A stretch of DNA of 64,000 bases from Euzebyella marina (GTDB lineage Bacteria > Bacteroidota > Bacteroidia > Flavobacteriales > Flavobacteriaceae), in the NCBI RefSeq assembly GCF_014855515.1, contig NZ_JACYFK010000001.1, forward strand, positions 372,001 to 436,000, given 5' to 3'. The position numbers were made by a program, and so were the translations under genes. Positions 62,901-64,000 of this stretch are shown here, one piece after another. The notes below the pieces were generated by a model. That model was not told the origin of the DNA. It did not search any database and worked only from the letters and a program-made list of their open reading frames with translations. Position 1 is the first letter of the stretch, and each line of letters begins with the position of its first letter.

Positions 62901-63080
62901 GAAGGCGGCGAACAAACAGCCCCGCTTGGAATTGCAGTGATAGGCGGATTGTTGTTCTCCGTGTTTGCAACCGTATTCATCTTGCCGTCCGTCTATTGGC
63001 AGGTTTCCGGAAGAAGACTTTATAAGAGCCCGTCACTTGATCCAGATGATGAGCAGAGTACATACTTTGAACAGCAATAA
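59943..63080 (+). CDS. RND efflux pump permease (AcrB/CusA superfamily)
   Basis: A 1045-residue inner-membrane pump: 12 helices and two large periplasmic loops (about 35-335 and 560-870). Recognisable motifs are NMSVDIFPKLGTPTIYV, GGLALAIGILVDESTVTIEN in helix 4, and SFMGSIMAIGVAVANAILFV in helix 10-11. The helix 4 position where drug pumps have Asp-Asp is Asp-Glu here. There is no heavy-metal Met pattern that I can confirm, so the substrate is open. A run of ten C at 60463-60472 lies in the codons for APPPFG. The pump is preceded by TolC and followed by the fusion protein. Confidence 0.92.
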   Translation: MIKLIISALRKPITVMVTLLAIVFFAVLSIRNMSVDIFPKLGTPTIYVAQTYGGLAPNQIEGFMTSYYEYHFLYINGIKEVESKTIQGVSLMKLIFHEGTDMSQALAEVVAQVNRSRAFMPPGTVPPFITRFDGGGAPVGQLVFSSETRSLGEIQDLALFKVRPKFASIPGVSAPPPFGGNQRTVLIKADPSKLRSYNISPDELVMAIAKNNTISPAGNIRTADKLLIANQNTVVSNIQELANIPLKMGSGPSVYVKDVAEVQNGSDVASGYALINGSRSVYIPVTKRASASTWDVVKRIKASLPEMQAAVPDDIKVSYEFDQSGYVINSLKNLSFEGALGAVLTGLMVLLFLGDRRSALIVILTIPLAILSAVVCLYLAGQSINIMTLGGLALAIGILVDESTVTIENIHRHQEMGKKKGRAILDACKEIALPKLLILTSILAVFVPSFFMTGTPRAMFLPLTLAVGFAMIASFLLSQTMVPILSNWFLKDHITQNKEGKFQQFRNRVVGYTKGITNRSKWAIGIYLITTIAMLAVLWQSTGTEIFPKVNSGQLQVRLRMPDGTRIENTERKTKQFLEVVNEVVGKENVEITSAFVGIQPPSYPVNTIFLWTGGPHEAVIKIKLQQTGKPLDEIKENIRKKVTEIIPEMQLSFEPADLVDQVMSQGANTSVEIAVQGKNLSESRKYAQEIKDRVQTVSFMRDVQFGIPLNYPSIDLQYDRVRAGQLGLTIEDISRSVTASTSSSRFTQPNYWLDAGSGNAYQVQVEFPQYMVDQPDDVEKVPLKSENGKTVYVGDVSKWEPSTMIGEYDRLNQQRFITITGNLHNKDLGSAIKTLKDEVNAMGEPPEGMSVKFRGLAEPLSQTFDELSTGLLLAVAVIFLLLAANFQSFRLSFAVLSTIPAVVAGSFLLIWISGNTLNIQSFMGSIMAIGVAVANAILFVTIAEHYRKEQKQNPHLEGIKDRLRPILMTSIAMIAGMLPMALGLGEGGEQTAPLGIAVIGGLLFSVFATVFILPSVYWQVSGRRLYKSPSLDPDDEQSTYFEQQ
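60463..60472 (+). repeat. Poly(C)10 tract within the RND pump gene
   Basis: Ten consecutive C encode the end of Ala and Pro-Pro-Pro in GVSAPPPFGG. Such a run inside a coding region of a low-GC genome is a candidate slippage site; gain or loss of one C would shift the frame at about residue 175. Confidence 0.7.
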
Positions 63081-63113
63081 CTTCAAACCTGAAAAGAGTA
63101 AAATTTAAGAATA

Positions 63114-64000
63114 ATGAGAAAATATATAATACCGATTTTATATGCAGCCATCGTTTCAGCCTGTTCAAGTAGTGTTGAAAACAATAAGATGGAAAGCAAA
63201 AACGAGTCGTCAAAAAAAGTAGAAACCATAAAGTTAAGCTTTGATAACTCCAGACATACCCTGATGCTTCCTGCGGAATTATTGGCTTTTGAAAAAGCTG
63301 GTCTGAATGCCAAAGTACAGGGGTATGTTACCGAAGTGCGGGTAGACATTGGAGATAAAGTAATGAAAGGAGCAGTCCTGATCAGGATAGAAGCACCAGA
63401 AATTCAGGCAGCCTATTCAGAAGCGCAGAGCGATGTAGAGTCAGCCAGAGCGGACTATATGAGTAGTGAGGATACGTATACCCGATTGCTAAAAGCTTCC
63501 GAAATACAAGGTACGGTCTCAGAATCCGAACTGATTAAAGCAAAAAACAAAGCCATGTCGGACAGCACTCGGCTAAAAGCATTGGATTTTACCGCCAGAG
63601 CTAAACGGCAACTCCTTAATTATCTCACAATTAGGGCGCCATTTACTGGGGTTGTAACGCAAAGAAATACAGATCCCGGAAATCTTGTGGGAGATATAGA
63701 TAACCAACCTTTACTGATAATCGAAAACAACCAAAAATTGCGTTTGAAGCTACCAGTTCCTGAGGCCTTGACCGGAAGTTCCATAGCAGAGGATTCTACT
63801 TCATTTAGTGTAGAACCATTTCCCGGAAAAGTATTTAAGGCAGATTATTACAGGCGAGCCAAAAGTATAGATCCGGACACCCGTACAGAGATGTGGGAAT
63901 TTCTTGTGGATAATCAAAAGGGTAATTTGAATGCTGGACTTTTTGCGGAAGCTCAATTAAGCATCAAACGTCCGGATGGAAGTCTGTGGGTACCTCATAG
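63114..64000 (+). CDS. RND membrane-fusion (periplasmic adaptor) lipoprotein, 3' end missing
   Basis: The frame is open from the ATG at 63114 to the window edge (about 295 codons). It has a lipoprotein signal (IIPILYAAIVSACSSS), a first beta-barrel strand, the lipoyl half motif EKAGLNAKVQGYVTEVRVDIGDKVMKGAVL and a coiled-coil hairpin (about 85-165). The second lipoyl half LTIRAPFTGVVTQRNTDPGNLVG and the barrel domain follow. It links the RND pump to TolC. It lies 33 bases after the pump gene. Confidence 0.88.
   Translation, partial: MRKYIIPILYAAIVSACSSSVENNKMESKNESSKKVETIKLSFDNSRHTLMLPAELLAFEKAGLNAKVQGYVTEVRVDIGDKVMKGAVLIRIEAPEIQAAYSEAQSDVESARADYMSSEDTYTRLLKASEIQGTVSESELIKAKNKAMSDSTRLKALDFTARAKRQLLNYLTIRAPFTGVVTQRNTDPGNLVGDIDNQPLLIIENNQKLRLKLPVPEALTGSSIAEDSTSFSVEPFPGKVFKADYYRRAKSIDPDTRTEMWEFLVDNQKGNLNAGLFAEAQLSIKRPDGSLWVPH

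Larger units (their letters stand above)
25026..64000. mobile_element. Integrative and conjugative element (left end to window edge)
   Basis: The element begins at the displaced tRNA-Leu end. It carries an integrase, RteC and an Xis-like protein, replication-type genes, traE-N, relaxase, coupling protein, BfmA/BtgA and SSB genes, plus defence and resistance cargo. No second copy of the tRNA 3' core was found to 64000, so the right end is outside the window. Whether the cargo from 52.6 kb on belongs to this element or to a nested one cannot be settled here. Confidence 0.85.

Overview
The window looks like chromosome of a marine or environmental Flavobacteriaceae member (Bacteroidota). The evidence is low-GC DNA, TAnnTTTG-type -7 promoter boxes, a SusC/SusD polysaccharide locus, DUF4270, DUF4907 and DUF4625 lipoproteins, LytS/LytTR signalling and a Bacteroidetes-type conjugation module (TraE-N with BfmA/BtgA and DUF5712 mobilisation proteins). 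No rRNA and no CRISPR array were seen. A 3' fragment of a tRNA-Leu gene is present.

Positions 1-25020 read as core or regional chromosome. They hold an outer-membrane protein and DUF4270 lipoprotein pair (minus strand); a Kelch lipoprotein / DUF4907 / LytS kinase / LytTR regulator operon; an OmpR-type two-component system followed by a UspA-like protein, a small lipocalin-like protein and a YoaK transporter; a minus-strand metal-type locus (small Cys/His protein, ZnuD-like TonB receptor, two His-rich DUF4625 lipoproteins); and a laminarin-type polysaccharide utilisation locus made of a Y_Y_Y/HTH sensor-regulator, SusC, SusD, a multi-module surface glycan-binding protein and a GH16 laminarinase lipoprotein.

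At 25026-25078 a displaced 3' end of tRNA-Leu(TAG) marks the left end of an integrative and conjugative element (ICE) that runs past the right edge of the window. Next to it are integrase arm-type repeats and a tyrosine recombinase. Then come a regulatory block (asparaginase-like protein, membrane LuxR protein, RteC, excisionase-like HTH) with a family of CCGTA/TACGG palindromes, a replication-like pair, an IetAS-type AAA ATPase plus subtilisin pair, a conjugation amidase, and traE-F-G-I-J-K-M-N. A Schlafen/AlbA_2 protein and a TrlF-type PHP/SMC ATPase sit divergently between the tra and mob blocks. The minus-strand coupling protein, relaxase, BfmA/BtgA protein, likely oriT, DUF6876 protein and SSB follow.

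From 51.5 kb to the right edge is a hairpin-rich noncoding stretch with the C-terminal stump of an RND pump, then a cargo block: response regulator and kinase, a PepSY-like protein, DUF1259 protein, superoxide dismutase, ChrA chromate transporter, and a TolC / RND pump / membrane-fusion set (the last cut by the window edge). Three promoters in this block share one 14-bp element at exactly the same distance from a -7 box, so the two-component system probably controls itself, the PepSY-like gene and the efflux operon. The most unusual points are this cargo regulon, the defence genes placed inside the conjugation machinery, the repeated operators of the ICE control region, and a run of ten C inside the RND pump gene.
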